A DNA stretch of 58,362 nucleotides from positions 1 through 58,362 of the forward strand of contig CALDSD010000048.1 of assembly GCA_937911325.1 (NCBI GenBank), read 5' to 3'. The notes under the pieces are model-generated. The model was given only the letters and a program-made list of their open reading frames with translations. It was not told the DNA's origin and ran no database searches. The DNA is from an uncultured Neomegalonema sp. (GTDB lineage: Bacteria > Pseudomonadota > Alphaproteobacteria > Rhodobacterales > Rhodobacteraceae). The position numbers and the translations under genes are program-made. Shown in pieces: positions 10,984 to 20,873 of this stretch; the stretch's first letter is position 1, and the number at the start of each line of letters is the position of its first letter.

Positions 10984-13452
10984 ATGGGCTTGGTGCTAAG
11001 GTGGCTGCGCCGCATCTTCCTTGCGGTGGGGGGCGTCGCGATCGCGGCGACAGTTCTGTCGTATTATCTCGCGAGCCGCTCGCTTCCGGACTATGCCGCG
11101 GATCGCATCGTGGACGGTCCAACCGCGCAGATTGAGATCATCCGCGATGAACGCGCCGTTCCTCACATCTTCGCCAAATCCGAATACGACGCGTATTTCG
11201 GCCTGGGCTACGTTCATGCGCAGGATCGGCTGTGGCAAATGGAATTGCGGCGGCGCATGGCGCAGGGCCGGATCACCGAACTGGCTGGAGCCTATGCGGA
11301 TTGGGGCGGTCTTCGAGAGTTTACGTTACGGATCGATGAGACGATCCGGGCGTTGGATATCTGGGGGCATTCGCAACGCGGTGTTCAATACCTGAGCCAA
11401 GACGCTCAGCGGGCGCTGCAGGCTTACTCCGACGGGGTCAATGCGTGGCTCTCGGTCGTCGATGAGGAGGCGTTGGGACGGGGAGCGCCGGAATTGCTTT
11501 TGGCGGGGGCGACTGTCGACCCTTGGACCCCGGCCGATTCCATCGCGTCTTTCAAGATGTTGGCCGCGTCGCTATCGGCGGCGACATTTCAGGAGATCCG
11601 CCGGGCGAAGCTGTTGATCGCGGTCGGGCCCAAGCGCGTCGAAGATCTGTTGCCCGAAGTTCCTGGGGGCGCGGTCGTGGCGCTGCCGCCCTATGCGGAG
11701 CTGTTTCAAGACGCAGAGTTTAGGGTGGCGGCCGGCGGAGCGACGCTGGATTTCGACCTCGATCTCGCGGATCGGATGGGGGCGTCCAACGCTTGGGCAG
11801 TCGACGCACGACGCTCGGCGACCCGGGCGCCGCTTCTCGCAACGGATCCGCATCTGCCGTTGCAAGCGCCATCCGTATGGCATTTGGCGAGGATCGAGTT
11901 TCCCAATGGCGGCGTCATTGGCGGAACCGTCCCTGGCATTCCCTCGGTTCTTATTGGGCGGAACGAGAGTTTCGGATGGGGGCTCACGACGGTCTACGCC
12001 GACACCCAGGACCTCTTCATTGAAAAGCTGAACCCCGACAACCCCAACGAGTACCTCACCCCGGATGGGTGGCGCGCGTTTGAGCCGCGCGCAGAGTGGA
12101 AACCCCATTGTAACGGCGCAGCCGGTCAGGAGACGCACCCGCCGAGCCGGCATGGACCCGTACAGCCCATGGACAGGGCGCCGATCGCGGCGGTCACTCC
12201 GACCGGACACGTGGCTGCGATTCAGGCGACGCTTTTGACGGATGAGGATCGCAGCCTTGAAGCATCGATGCGACTGATGCGCAGTCGGTCGGTTGATGAG
12301 GCTTTGAAGCTCGCCGAACTCGTGGTCGCGCCAAATCAGAACGTCGTTGGCGCGGACGCTGGGAAAATCGCCCTCGCCACGGTTGGTCGAACGCCCTTGC
12401 GCAAACCTGGCAGCAAGACTCAGGGCCGGATCCCGTCGCCGGGTTGGGAGGCCGAAAACGACTGGGCTGGCTTTTTGCGCGCTCAAGACTTGCCGCGAGC
12501 TGTGGCGCCCGCAAGCGGCGGCGTCGCGAACGCCAACAACAAGATCACCGGCGCGGCGTTTCCCAGACATCTCGGATTTGACTGGCCGGAACCTTATCGG
12601 GTCGAACGGCTCGAAAAACTGCTCAATAATAGAGAATTTCACACGCGCAGCGGGTTTGAGGCCATTCAGAACGATACGGTGTCCGAGATGGCCCGCGCGG
12701 TGTTGCCGTTGTTGGCTGGCGATCTCTGGCCCCGCCGGGATGCTGAAGTCGGGCAACGGCGCGACGTGCTGGATCTGCTCGCCTCCTGGAATGGCGAGAT
12801 GGATGCGCTGCGGCCCGAGCCTTTGATCTTCACAGCCTGGGCGCGCGCGGCGACCCGGCGTCTAACGGTCGACGAACTCGGCGCCGACGCCGATCAGTAC
12901 ACAGGCGTCCGTCCTCTGTTTCTTGAGCGTGTTTTCCGCAATCTGGACGGCGCTGCGGATCGCTGGTGCGACGACATTCGCACGCCAACGCCCGAGAGTT
13001 GCTCGGACATCGCGAGCATCGCTCTTGATGACGCTCTTGAAGAGTTGCGATCTCGCTATGGCGGCGCAATCTCATCCTGGCGGTGGGGCAAGGCGCATTT
13101 GGCGATGCATCGCCACCAGCCGTTGGGCTGGTCTCCGTTCAGTTCACTCTTCAACATCATTCATGAAAGCGGCGGGTCGGATCACACGATCTTTCGCGGG
13201 AAATACTCAGGTTCCGGCGACACGCCTTATGCCAATGTGCACGCCGGCGGGTTGCGCGCGATCTATGACTTCGCCGATCTCGATCGCTCGGTCGTCGCCA
13301 TGTCGACCGGCCAGTCCGGGCACTTTCTTTCGCGCCATTACGACGACTTGTCGACGACCTGGCGTTCAGGCGACTACTTCCCGCTGTCGCTCGCGCGTGA
13401 GGACGCGGTGGCGGGCGCCGTAGGGGTGACGATCCTGAGGCCCGCCGACTGA
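10984..13452 (+). CDS. Penicillin acylase family protein (N-terminal nucleophile hydrolase)
   Basis: An 822-residue precursor with an N-terminal hydrophobic segment (about residues 8-30), then the alpha-chain block RDERAVPHIFAKSEYDAYFGLGYVHAQDRLWQME. The self-cleavage and nucleophile site is S268 in GASNAWAV, after which the beta chain begins. SVLIGRNESFGWGLTT, NQNVVGADA and ANANNKI are typical of the family. These enzymes hydrolyse amides such as beta-lactam side chains, acyl-homoserine lactones or acylated lipids; the natural substrate is unknown. Probably exported and anchored. The segment near residues 375-395 (WKPHCNGAAGQETHPPSRHG) fits the family poorly although HGPV is intact. It seems to be a monocistronic unit. 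Confidence 0.93.
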   Translation: MGLVLRWLRRIFLAVGGVAIAATVLSYYLASRSLPDYAADRIVDGPTAQIEIIRDERAVPHIFAKSEYDAYFGLGYVHAQDRLWQMELRRRMAQGRITELAGAYADWGGLREFTLRIDETIRALDIWGHSQRGVQYLSQDAQRALQAYSDGVNAWLSVVDEEALGRGAPELLLAGATVDPWTPADSIASFKMLAASLSAATFQEIRRAKLLIAVGPKRVEDLLPEVPGGAVVALPPYAELFQDAEFRVAAGGATLDFDLDLADRMGASNAWAVDARRSATRAPLLATDPHLPLQAPSVWHLARIEFPNGGVIGGTVPGIPSVLIGRNESFGWGLTTVYADTQDLFIEKLNPDNPNEYLTPDGWRAFEPRAEWKPHCNGAAGQETHPPSRHGPVQPMDRAPIAAVTPTGHVAAIQATLLTDEDRSLEASMRLMRSRSVDEALKLAELVVAPNQNVVGADAGKIALATVGRTPLRKPGSKTQGRIPSPGWEAENDWAGFLRAQDLPRAVAPASGGVANANNKITGAAFPRHLGFDWPEPYRVERLEKLLNNREFHTRSGFEAIQNDTVSEMARAVLPLLAGDLWPRRDAEVGQRRDVLDLLASWNGEMDALRPEPLIFTAWARAATRRLTVDELGADADQYTGVRPLFLERVFRNLDGAADRWCDDIRTPTPESCSDIASIALDDALEELRSRYGGAISSWRWGKAHLAMHRHQPLGWSPFSSLFNIIHESGGSDHTIFRGKYSGSGDTPYANVHAGGLRAIYDFADLDRSVVAMSTGQSGHFLSRHYDDLSTTWRSGDYFPLSLAREDAVAGAVGVTILRPAD

Positions 13453-13487
13453 GCAGGTCCCAAGGCGCACGTCCCAAAGAGCAGCTC

Positions 13488-14081
13488 TTAAGGGAAGAGA
13501 GGTCTGATCCAGAGCTGCAGGGTATGCGGCGTCTCTTGCGCGTCGCCGTGTTCTTTCCAATCAAACACCGCCTGCACGCCGTCGAGGGGCGCATAACCTC
13601 GCTTGCGCCAGAACGCGTCGAGCGGGCGAAAGTCGACCGGCCGCAATGGGTGCTCCTGAGGGCGAACGACGCCGCAAAAGCATGAATGGGTCGCGCCGAG
13701 ACGACGGGCCTGCGCCTCGCGGTGATCAAAGAACGCGTGCCCAACTCCATGACCGCGATAGGCCGGAAGAAGGACCGACTCGCCGCAATAGAAGAGTCTC
13801 TCCAGGTCGTAGCCACGCTCACGAAACGGGTCGGCCCATTGATCCATCTGTCCGATCATCGGCGCGCCGGTCGCCGCTCCCACGAGCTTGTCGCCGTCGA
13901 ATGCGCCGACGATCACAGCGCCTGTCGCTTGGGAGAACTTCTCAACGTAACGCCTCTCGTAATCGACATCGCCGTCATAGAGGTACGGATAGGCGCGGAA
14001 GACATCGATCCTCAGTTGCGCCAAGCCAGGCAAAGCGCTTTGAAGCGCCGCTCCCTCCAGCGTTGCGACCTTGAGCGTCAT
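13488..14081 (-). CDS. GNAT-family N-acetyltransferase
   Basis: About 197 residues starting with MTLKVATLEGAAL. The acetyl-CoA-binding core shows as LLPAYRGHGVGHAFFDHREAQ, the Q/RxxGxG/A-type loop of GNAT enzymes; the end reads TLQLWIRPLFP. The substrate is unknown. The true start is 14081: an upstream extension in the same frame is arginine-rich shadow of the preceding aminotransferase. Its ATG overlaps that gene's stop by four bases, so the two are translationally coupled and may act on the same compound. Confidence 0.88.
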   Translation of the reverse strand: MTLKVATLEGAALQSALPGLAQLRIDVFRAYPYLYDGDVDYERRYVEKFSQATGAVIVGAFDGDKLVGAATGAPMIGQMDQWADPFRERGYDLERLFYCGESVLLPAYRGHGVGHAFFDHREAQARRLGATHSCFCGVVRPQEHPLRPVDFRPLDAFWRKRGYAPLDGVQAVFDWKEHGDAQETPHTLQLWIRPLFP

Positions 14082-15241
14082 GAAAGCCGTGCGCGCGCAG
14101 CTTGTAGCGCCAGGGGGAGGGCGCTTGTCAGCAGGTCCATGTCGGCGGCCGTCCCTGCAGAGATGCGGATGCATCGATCTAGCGGCGCAACGCCCGGCAT
14201 CCTTACGAACACGCCTTGCTCGCCGAGCTCTTCGAGCACCGCGCGGGCGAATGCGCCGGCGGCTCCGCAATCGACGGCCACGAAATTGGTCGCGGACGGC
14301 AAGGCCGTCAGACCGTTGCGGGCGGCGATTTCGGAGATCCGCTCGCGGCTCTCCTTGATTTGCGCGATGACGCTACTCAGCCAATCGACGTCTTCCAACG
14401 CCGCGAGGGCCCCGGCTTGGGCCACCCGTCCAACGCCAAAGTGGTTGCGGATCTTATCGAAGTTGCGAACGACGTCCGCGCGGCCGATCACATAGCCGAC
14501 GCGAAGGCCCGCGAGACCCATTGCTTTTGAAAATGTCCGGAACCGAAGGACGTTTGGACGGTCGACATCCAACGGAGGAACGACGCCGGAAGGCGCCGTT
14601 TCGCAGTAGGCTTCGTCCAAGAGCAGCATTGTTTCGGCCGGGGTGTCGTCGATCATCCGTTGGACCGCGCCGGCGTCATGCCAACTGCCCATCGGGTTGT
14701 CGGGATTGACGAAGAAGACTATCCGGGCCTTTTCGCGGACGGCGGCGCTCAGAAGCGCTTCAGGGTCTTCATGGTCGCCGGCGAAGGGCACAGCGACGAT
14801 CCGCCCGCCATTTCCCGCGACGTGATAATTCATCGTCGGATAGGCGCCGGCGGACGTCACCATGGTCTCGCCCGGACGCATGTAAAGCCTCGCCGTATAT
14901 GCTTGCAGTCCATCAATGCCTTCGCCGATGGCGATGTTGTCGGGAGATACGCCGTGTTTCGCCGCCAAGGCGGACTTGAGGTCGCAGAGTTCGGGGTCGC
15001 CGTACTTCCACGTCTCTCGCGCCGCCGTCGCCATGGCTTCGATCGCCGCCGGCGACGGTCCGAACACGCTTTCGTTCGCGCCGATCCTTGCGCGAAACAT
15101 GGCGCCGGACGCGCGTTCGAGCGCTTCAGGTCCGACAAATGGAACGGTCGACGGCAAGTCGTCGGCGATGGGCGTCAATGGCGGCGCCAGGTGGTCTGCG
15201 GCGTTGTGTTTGTCGATCATCTGATCGACATATCGCCTCAA
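14078..15241 (-). CDS. Histidinol-phosphate-aminotransferase-like PLP enzyme
   Basis: A class I/II aminotransferase of up to 387 residues. ANESVFGPSPAAIEAM, YGDPELCDLKSALA, VFFVNPDNPMG and LLDEAY lead to the PLP lysine in RFRTFSKAMGLAGLRVGY. This resembles HisC and cobalamin-type (CobD-like) aminotransferases, but there are no his genes nearby, so I do not assign hisC. The longest frame starts with a TTG at 15241 that overlaps the upstream stop (TTGA); an ATG at 15220 is an alternative. The gene sits between the PQQ dehydrogenase and the GNAT gene, all three overlapping, which suggests one operon. Confidence 0.88.
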   Translation of the reverse strand: MRRYVDQMIDKHNAADHLAPPLTPIADDLPSTVPFVGPEALERASGAMFRARIGANESVFGPSPAAIEAMATAARETWKYGDPELCDLKSALAAKHGVSPDNIAIGEGIDGLQAYTARLYMRPGETMVTSAGAYPTMNYHVAGNGGRIVAVPFAGDHEDPEALLSAAVREKARIVFFVNPDNPMGSWHDAGAVQRMIDDTPAETMLLLDEAYCETAPSGVVPPLDVDRPNVLRFRTFSKAMGLAGLRVGYVIGRADVVRNFDKIRNHFGVGRVAQAGALAALEDVDWLSSVIAQIKESRERISEIAARNGLTALPSATNFVAVDCGAAGAFARAVLEELGEQGVFVRMPGVAPLDRCIRISAGTAADMDLLTSALPLALQAARARLS

Positions 15242-16362
15242 TTCGCCGGCGTCACCCGGTATACCGCCCCGGGGTCATCGTCCGTGAGGAACCAGAGCGC
15301 GCCATCCGGACCGCTGCGCACATCTCGGATGCGGCCGAAATCCTCGGTGAACAACCGTTCTTCCCCAACAATCCGATCGCCATCCATTTCGAGGCGGGAA
15401 ATCAGCTGAAACTTCAACGCGCCGACAAACAGATCTCCGCGCCAGTTCGGGAATAGATCGCCGTCGTAAAACGCCGCGCCGGACGGCGCGATCGAAGGAT
15501 CCCAGTAGTATACCGGCTGCTCCATTCCCGGCGCCTCGGCGCCGACGCCGATTTTAAAACCCGAATAATGCCGCCCGTAAGAGATTACGGGCCAGCCGTA
15601 GTTTTTGCCGGCTTCCGGGCGATTGACTTCGTCGCCGCCGCGGGCGCCGTGCTCGATCGTCCAATATGAGCCGTCCGAGGGCCGCTTGGCCGCGCCTTGC
15701 GGGTTCCGATGGCCATAACTCCAGATCTCCGGCAGCCCGCCGCCGTTGGCGAACGGATTGTCCGCGGGAACCGAGCCGTCGCGGTTGATACGGATCGTCT
15801 TGCCGATATGGGAGGTGAGATCCTGGGCCGGGTCGCGTTCGCCGCGATCGCCGGTTGTGATCAAAAGCGTGCCGTCATCCGCAAGGACGATCCGCGAGCC
15901 GAAATGGCGCCCGCCCGATGTGGCCGGCTCCATCCGAAAAATCACTTCCAGCTCCTCGAGCCTGGGCAGGCCGTCCAACGCCAGTCGAGCGCGCGCGGCG
16001 GCGGTGCGGACCGTCCGCCCAGGAGCGGGTTCCGAATAGGTCAAGAAGATGAGCCCGGTGTCGGCGAAGTCCTCGGACACGACGACGTCGAGGAGACCTC
16101 CCTGACCGATTTCCCTGATATCGGGGAGGCCGCCGACCTCGGTCGAGACGCCGTCGACGACAAACTGAAGGCGCCCTGGGCGCTCGGTCACCAGAAGGCC
16201 TTCGTTCGGAACAAACGCGAGAGCCCAAGGGTGCTCGAAGCCGTCAGCGACTTTCTCGACGGAGACCTCGCCAACCGAAGTCTCGAACACTTGGGCTTGC
16301 AATGCCCCTGCGCAAAGCAATCCGGTCGTCAGCGCGCCAATGAACGTCAGCCGATAAAGCAT
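15238..16362 (-). CDS. PQQ-dependent aldose-sugar-dehydrogenase-like protein
   Basis: A 374-residue periplasmic six-bladed beta-propeller protein. The signal peptide spans about residues 1-23 (LTFIGALTTGLLCAGALQAQ). Typical family blocks are EHPWALAFVPNEGLLVTERPG, GGRHFGSRIVL, SYGHRNPQGAA, EHGARGGDEVN and KNYGWPVISYGRHYSG. The family oxidises sugars or sorbosone-like compounds with PQQ. No pqq biosynthesis genes are present in this window. It is the first gene of a probable three-gene operon with the aminotransferase and GNAT genes. Confidence 0.92.
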   Translation of the reverse strand: MLYRLTFIGALTTGLLCAGALQAQVFETSVGEVSVEKVADGFEHPWALAFVPNEGLLVTERPGRLQFVVDGVSTEVGGLPDIREIGQGGLLDVVVSEDFADTGLIFLTYSEPAPGRTVRTAAARARLALDGLPRLEELEVIFRMEPATSGGRHFGSRIVLADDGTLLITTGDRGERDPAQDLTSHIGKTIRINRDGSVPADNPFANGGGLPEIWSYGHRNPQGAAKRPSDGSYWTIEHGARGGDEVNRPEAGKNYGWPVISYGRHYSGFKIGVGAEAPGMEQPVYYWDPSIAPSGAAFYDGDLFPNWRGDLFVGALKFQLISRLEMDGDRIVGEERLFTEDFGRIRDVRSGPDGALWFLTDDDPGAVYRVTPAN

Positions 16363-16378
16363 CTTGTAGCCCTGTCCT

Positions 16379-16413
16379 CAAAGATCTCGGGCGTTATGAA
16401 CCGCAGATCTTTG
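16379..16413. repeat. Inverted repeat in the leader of the PQQ dehydrogenase gene
   Basis: CAAAGATCT (16379-16387) and AGATCTTTG (16405-16413) form a perfect 9-bp inverted repeat with a 17-base spacer. It lies 17 bases upstream of the PQQ dehydrogenase start, in the 105-base gap after the histidine kinase gene. No T-run follows on either strand, so an operator or a leader hairpin is more likely than a terminator. Confidence 0.45.
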
Positions 16414-16467
16414 GCGCGCATAAGGCGACAGCGGCGTCGGAGGCCGCAAAACGCTCCGCGGCAGATC

Positions 16468-17673
16468 CTAAGCGACAGCCGCGACGACGGCGTCGTCGAG
16501 TGATGGTTGGGGCGCATCGTCCGCAAGGGCCAGCAATGGCAAGCTGAGCTCGACGCGCGCGCCGCCTTCGGGCGCATCGTCTGCGGACAGATGACCGTCC
16601 ATCAGCCCCGCAAGCTTCCGACACAGCGCCAACCCGATGCCCGCGCCTTTCTTGCTCGCCAAGTCCGGGTCCGTCGGGTCCTTGGTCGCGGCAAACCCTG
16701 GCCCTTCGTCGATGACTGAGAAAAGGACACGGTCGTCGTCCTGCGTCATCTCAAATCGCACTTGCGTTCCTGTCGGAGAAAACTTGATCGCGTTCGTGCC
16801 AAGATTGACAAGGATCTGCAGAAGGCCGCGCCGATCGCCGCTGACGAGGGGGCCATCGTCGAGCCTCGAAATCAGAGCGATGCCTTGCTTCTGCGCGTTC
16901 ATGCGCAACATCTGCAGCGCGTCCTCAACCATCTCTGCGGCGCTCAGGGTCTCGAGTTTGAAATTGAACGTGCCGGCTTCGATCCTCGAAATGTCGAGGA
17001 GATCGCTGATCAGGTCGGTGAGATGCGAGGCGCTTGCGAAGACATCGTCGAGATACGCTTTGTACTGTTCTCGCGCGTGCCTTGTCTCGCCCAGGGCCCG
17101 GGTTCTGATGATGTCGGTGAACCCCAGAATGGCGTTCAGCGGCGTCCGCAGTTCATGGCTCATGGTCGCCAGGAAATGCGATTTGGCGCGGTTGGCCTCC
17201 TCGGCGCGGCCTTTTTGCTCCTTAAGGTCCCGCGCAAATCGCGCAACGACGGCCGTCGCGTTGGCGAGGCCGACATACCGGCCCTGGTCGACGATGATGA
17301 AGCCCGCCTGAAGCGCCGCAGGGTGGTCGCGGGTGAGCGTCGCGCCAAGGCTGCTGATCGAGGTTGTCACATCGACGCAAAGCGGTTCGCTGTTCATCAA
17401 GCTCGTTATTGGCTTTCTGGCGAACAACGCCCAGCCAAAGGGCTGCGCGAGTTCGGTCAAGAACGCGTGTCGATTGACAAGGCCCAGCGGCCGATCGCCT
17501 TCCAGGACAGGCAAGGCCAGCAACGATGCGTCTTCCTTGAAGCGGTTGGAGGCCTCTTCAACGGTTACTTTGGCGGACAAGGGCGCCACATGATCAGCCA
17601 ACTCGCGGATCCCAACAGGACCCGACGCGCCATTCGGTTCTTCGAAAGGTGAAAGAAGATCCATTACGCCCAA
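16468..17673 (-). CDS. Soluble sensor histidine kinase with N-terminal CBS-like pair
   Basis: A 401-residue protein with no membrane segment. Residues 20-145 look like a CBS-domain pair (LPVLEGDRPLGLVNRHAF; PITSLMNSEPLCVDVTTSIS; GFIIVDQGRYVGLANA). A short coiled linker leads to the dimerisation/phosphoacceptor box SHELRTPLNAI with H173, then the N box LVNLGTNAIKFSPTG and the G boxes DEGPGFA and GAGIGLALC. There is no receiver domain and no adjacent response regulator. CBS pairs usually bind adenine nucleotides, so an energy-sensing cytoplasmic kinase is a reasonable inference. It follows hemB on the same strand at 107 bases. Confidence 0.88.
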   Translation of the reverse strand: MGVMDLLSPFEEPNGASGPVGIRELADHVAPLSAKVTVEEASNRFKEDASLLALPVLEGDRPLGLVNRHAFLTELAQPFGWALFARKPITSLMNSEPLCVDVTTSISSLGATLTRDHPAALQAGFIIVDQGRYVGLANATAVVARFARDLKEQKGRAEEANRAKSHFLATMSHELRTPLNAILGFTDIIRTRALGETRHAREQYKAYLDDVFASASHLTDLISDLLDISRIEAGTFNFKLETLSAAEMVEDALQMLRMNAQKQGIALISRLDDGPLVSGDRRGLLQILVNLGTNAIKFSPTGTQVRFEMTQDDDRVLFSVIDEGPGFAATKDPTDPDLASKKGAGIGLALCRKLAGLMDGHLSADDAPEGGARVELSLPLLALADDAPQPSLDDAVVAAVA

Positions 17674-17780
17674 CTTCGCGACTGTCGTTGAGCTGAAGAT
17701 ACCCGTATGCGCCTAACACCCTCTAAAGCGAAGGGTTTGAAGAGATTAAACTTTTAACAGATATCGCCGCCGGCGACGCC

Positions 17781-18854
<1,074 letters not shown>

Positions 18855-18905
18855 TCACAACACGCTCCGGTTTCCAACGGCAAGTCTGACCGGCAACTCT
18901 AATTG

Positions 18906-18921
18906 TTAACCTTTTGTTAAC
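18906..18921 (+). promoter_or_regulatory. Candidate CtrA binding site
   Basis: TTAACCTTTTGTTAAC matches the full alphaproteobacterial CtrA consensus TTAA-N7-TTAA(C) without mismatch. It is also a direct repeat of TTGTTAAC. It lies 52 bases upstream of the GTG of the secreted-protein gene at 18973, about where a -35 region would sit. hemB starts 88 bases away on the other strand. The match is seen in the sequence; binding is inferred. Confidence 0.6.
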
Positions 18922-18972
18922 TTTTTGGGCGCGCACTGGTCAGATAACACAAAATAAGGGAGGCGATAGCAG

Positions 18973-19497
18973 GTGAGAGGCAAGAACTTGTTTTACGCTG
19001 CCACAATTGTGGCGGCTTTCGCACAACCAGCTGCGGCGACAGAAATCCTTTTTACATCGGAAATGCTCAAGGACAAGGCAGGCGGAGACAAACCGTTTTG
19101 GTACGATTTCGTTGAACCGATCGATGATATCCTGCCGACAGGCTATGCGGTCGTCAGCGACACGAGTGGGCTCAAACCTCTGCCCAGCGCAGGCGACGCG
19201 AGTTTTGTGACGCTGCGCGTGCCGGTCAGCCAGGAGGCGCTGCCAGGCGTTTATCTCGGCATCGGCGTCGGCGAGGGCGGGAGCATCAAAGACACCGGCA
19301 AAGATCTCGGGATAAAGCTGAGCCTCGGCGCCAATCTTCAGGTTATCGAGGATTCCTCCGCTTTCGTCGAAGCTCAGAGCATCTCGGGCATCGGAATGGT
19401 GTCGGACTTCGGCGATATGGGCAAACTTGGCGAAGTCGGTTCGATGGGCGACACCGAGTTCTCGGTGAAGGTCGGCTTCAAGATCAAACTCAACTAG
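18973..19497 (+). CDS. Secreted protein of unknown function behind a CtrA-type box
   Basis: A 174-residue protein starting at a GTG, nine bases after GGGAGG. The N-terminal 22 residues (RGKNLFYAATIVAAFAQPAAA) are a signal peptide. The mature protein is acidic and glycine-rich, ending GDTEFSVKVGFKIKLN, with alternating hydrophobic residues that suggest beta strands (LGIKLSLGANLQVI). The repeated alternation and the basic/aromatic end recall small periplasmic or outer-membrane-associated beta proteins, but I recognise no family. The upstream CtrA box suggests cell-cycle or motility-linked expression. The 156 bases after it hold no clear terminator. Confidence 0.8.
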   Translation: MRGKNLFYAATIVAAFAQPAAATEILFTSEMLKDKAGGDKPFWYDFVEPIDDILPTGYAVVSDTSGLKPLPSAGDASFVTLRVPVSQEALPGVYLGIGVGEGGSIKDTGKDLGIKLSLGANLQVIEDSSAFVEAQSISGIGMVSDFGDMGKLGEVGSMGDTEFSVKVGFKIKLN

Positions 19498-19653
19498 GCC
19501 GCGTGCAAGTTCGGGTGGTTCGAGCCCGCACAACCGAGCTTTTGCGACGGAGATAAAAACCTCTTGCCGATTGCGCGCCCGCGCATGTCTGGTATTCGAC
19601 CTGCCACGAGACCCGCGCGGAAACACGCATGGGGTGGATAGGGAGGATACGCG

Positions 19654-20799
19654 GTGGATTTTGCGCTCACTGAGGATCAGGCCCAGGTTCGAGAGATGGT
19701 GTCCGGTTTTGCCGCCGAGCGGCTCGCGCCGAACAGTCGCGACTGGGACGAAACCGAACATTTTCCAACCGAAGTCTTTCGTGAACTGGCCGAACTGGGT
19801 CTGGGCAGCATCTATGTCGATCCTGAACATGGCGGATCCGGCATGGGGCGTCTGGAGGCCGCCATTGTCTTCGAGGAGCTGTCGAAGGGAGACGTTTCGA
19901 CCGCTGCTTACCTGTCGATCCACAACATGGTCTGCTGGATGGTCGACCGGTTCGCAACGGATGAGATGCGCGCCAAATGGCTGCCGTCTCTGTGTTCGAT
20001 GGAGCGGATCTCGAGTTATTGCCTGACCGAGCCGGGGTCCGGTTCGGACGCCGCGGCGCTGAAGACCCGTGCGGAGGCTGACGGCAACAGCCACTACAAG
20101 CTCAACGGCGCCAAGGCGTTCATTTCCGGCGCAGGCGTGTCCGACGTCTATTGCGTGATGGTCCGCACCGGCGAAGACGGCCCGCGCGGCGTCTCCACCG
20201 TGCTGGTGGAGAAGGGGAGCGAAGGGCTCTCTTTCGGGGCCGTGGAAAAGAAGATGGGGTGGAACAGCCAGCCGACTGCGCAAGTGTTGTTTGACGACTG
20301 CCGGGTTCCGGTCGCGAACCGCATCGGGGAAGAGGGCGACGGTTTCAAGTTCGCAATGGCGGGGCTCGACGGCGGTCGGATCAACATCGCCGCTTGCTCG
20401 CTCGGAGGGGCGGCCTGGGCGCTGGAGACGGCGACGGCCTATGTGCAAGAGCGCCAGGCGTTCGGAAAACCTCTGGCCGCACAGCAGGCCGTGCAGTTCA
20501 AGCTCGCGGATATGGCGACCAAGCTCGAGGCCGCGCGGCTGATGGTCTATCGAGCGGCCTATGCGCTCGACAACAAAGCGCCGGACGCCGGCATGCGGTC
20601 TGCGATGGCAAAACAGTTCGCGACCGACGTGTGTTTCGAGATCGTCGACGAGGCGCTGCAGCTGCATGGCGGCTATGGCTACATCCGCGACTACGGGTTG
20701 GAGCAGCGCCTGCGCGACCTCCGCGTCCACCGCATCCTAGAAGGCGCCAACGAGATCATGCGGCTGATCATCTCGCGCAAACTGCTGGAGGCCGCCTGA
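19654..20799 (+). CDS. Acyl-CoA dehydrogenase, probably isobutyryl-CoA dehydrogenase
   Basis: FAD flavoprotein of 381 residues oxidising a short branched acyl-CoA. The FAD/substrate motifs are YCLTEPGSGSDAAALKTRA and GYGYIRDYGLEQRLRDLR, and the catalytic glutamate lies in ILEGANEIMR. The high similarity in style to ACAD8, together with a 3-hydroxyisobutyryl-CoA hydrolase-type gene two genes downstream, suggests the valine pathway step isobutyryl-CoA to methacrylyl-CoA. The start is a GTG (VDFALTEDQ) after GGGAGGA. Broader acyl-CoA specificity cannot be excluded. Confidence 0.9.
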   Translation: MDFALTEDQAQVREMVSGFAAERLAPNSRDWDETEHFPTEVFRELAELGLGSIYVDPEHGGSGMGRLEAAIVFEELSKGDVSTAAYLSIHNMVCWMVDRFATDEMRAKWLPSLCSMERISSYCLTEPGSGSDAAALKTRAEADGNSHYKLNGAKAFISGAGVSDVYCVMVRTGEDGPRGVSTVLVEKGSEGLSFGAVEKKMGWNSQPTAQVLFDDCRVPVANRIGEEGDGFKFAMAGLDGGRINIAACSLGGAAWALETATAYVQERQAFGKPLAAQQAVQFKLADMATKLEAARLMVYRAAYALDNKAPDAGMRSAMAKQFATDVCFEIVDEALQLHGGYGYIRDYGLEQRLRDLRVHRILEGANEIMRLIISRKLLEAA

Positions 20800-20873
20800 G
20801 ACGGAATGTCTCTGCGACGGCTGGCGATTTCAGAACAGTTCCTCGCCGGTAACGACGCAACGGGAGAGCCGCA

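Noticed and set aside
17740-17760. Possible second CtrA site, TTAA and TTAA near the histidine kinase
   Set aside because: The two halves are four bases apart instead of seven, so the spacing does not fit.
19510-19545. A tRNA T-arm-like string GGTTCGAGC in the gap after the secreted-protein gene
   Set aside because: The flanking bases do not form the five-pair T stem, and no acceptor, D or anticodon arms can be drawn around it.
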